From contig JAESQE010000043.1 of the NCBI GenBank assembly GCA_016765335.1, forward strand, positions 2,594 to 7,830: a DNA stretch of 5,237 nt. The letters run 5' to 3'. The notes under the pieces are model-generated. The model was not told where the DNA came from. It worked only from the letters and a program-made list of their open reading frames with translations, and ran no database searches. The translations under genes and the position numbers were made by a program. This stretch comes from Planctomycetaceae bacterium (GTDB lineage: Bacteria; Planctomycetota; Planctomycetia; Planctomycetales; Planctomycetaceae). Each line of letters starts with the position of its first letter. Within the stretch, counting starts at the first letter, position 1. Shown here piece after piece: positions 5,230 to 5,237 of this stretch.

Positions 5230-5237
5230 GACTACTA

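Larger units (their letters stand above)
4846..5237. other. Non-coding, repeat-bearing tail of the window
   Basis: No gene is supported in these 392 bases. A 91-codon minus-strand frame (4763-5038) overlaps the DUF1559 remnant in a third frame and has no recognisable protein features. The region contains two nested inverted pairs, 4935-4948 with 5216-5229 and 5034-5059 with 5120-5145. It is otherwise AT-rich and unremarkable. Confidence 0.55.

Noticed and set aside
1..5237. CRISPR array, tRNA or rRNA genes, transposase, toxin-antitoxin or defence genes
   Set aside because: No regularly spaced direct repeats, no tRNA cloverleaf or rRNA sequence, and no such protein families were found on either strand.

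Overview
The window most likely comes from a planctomycete chromosome, of the moderate-GC Planctomycetales type such as Gimesia or Rubinisphaera. The strongest pointer is a decayed DUF1559 (prepilin-like) gene at 4372-4845, a family greatly expanded in that phylum. Roomy intergenic spacers with short dispersed repeats and weak or absent Shine-Dalgarno sequences fit this. The assignment is an inference; no marker gene is present.

Layout: 1-160 may hold the 3' end of a gene entering from the left. 186-812 (minus) encodes a small exported protein with a coiled coil and a TPR-like C-terminus. A divergent spacer (813-1010) with two perfect palindromes separates it from 1011-2363 (plus), a class III PLP-dependent aminotransferase of the glutamate-1-semialdehyde aminomutase-like group. 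Next comes 2453-3484 (plus), an amidohydrolase-2 family metal hydrolase. A 397-base spacer follows, then 3882-4277 (plus), queF, the preQ0 reductase of queuosine biosynthesis. The rest is non-coding or decayed: the DUF1559 remnant on the minus strand and a repeat-rich tail (4846-5237).

The aminotransferase and amidohydrolase are co-directional and 89 bases apart, so they probably serve one small-molecule pathway, but the substrate cannot be read from the sequence. queF stands alone here, without queC, queD or queE.

The most notable material outside genes is repeats. One family (core GCTAGCGTCTTGCC) has three copies: two in opposite orientation flank the amidohydrolase gene, and a third lies beside the DUF1559 remnant. 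The tail holds an ACCACRGAGACGCAGA inverted pair nested inside a second pair (CAACTAGCGYTAAA). I see no CRISPR array, tRNA, rRNA, transposase, or convincing new defence or metabolic system. Interest here is moderate and lies in the repeats, the divergent control region and the unassigned enzyme pair.
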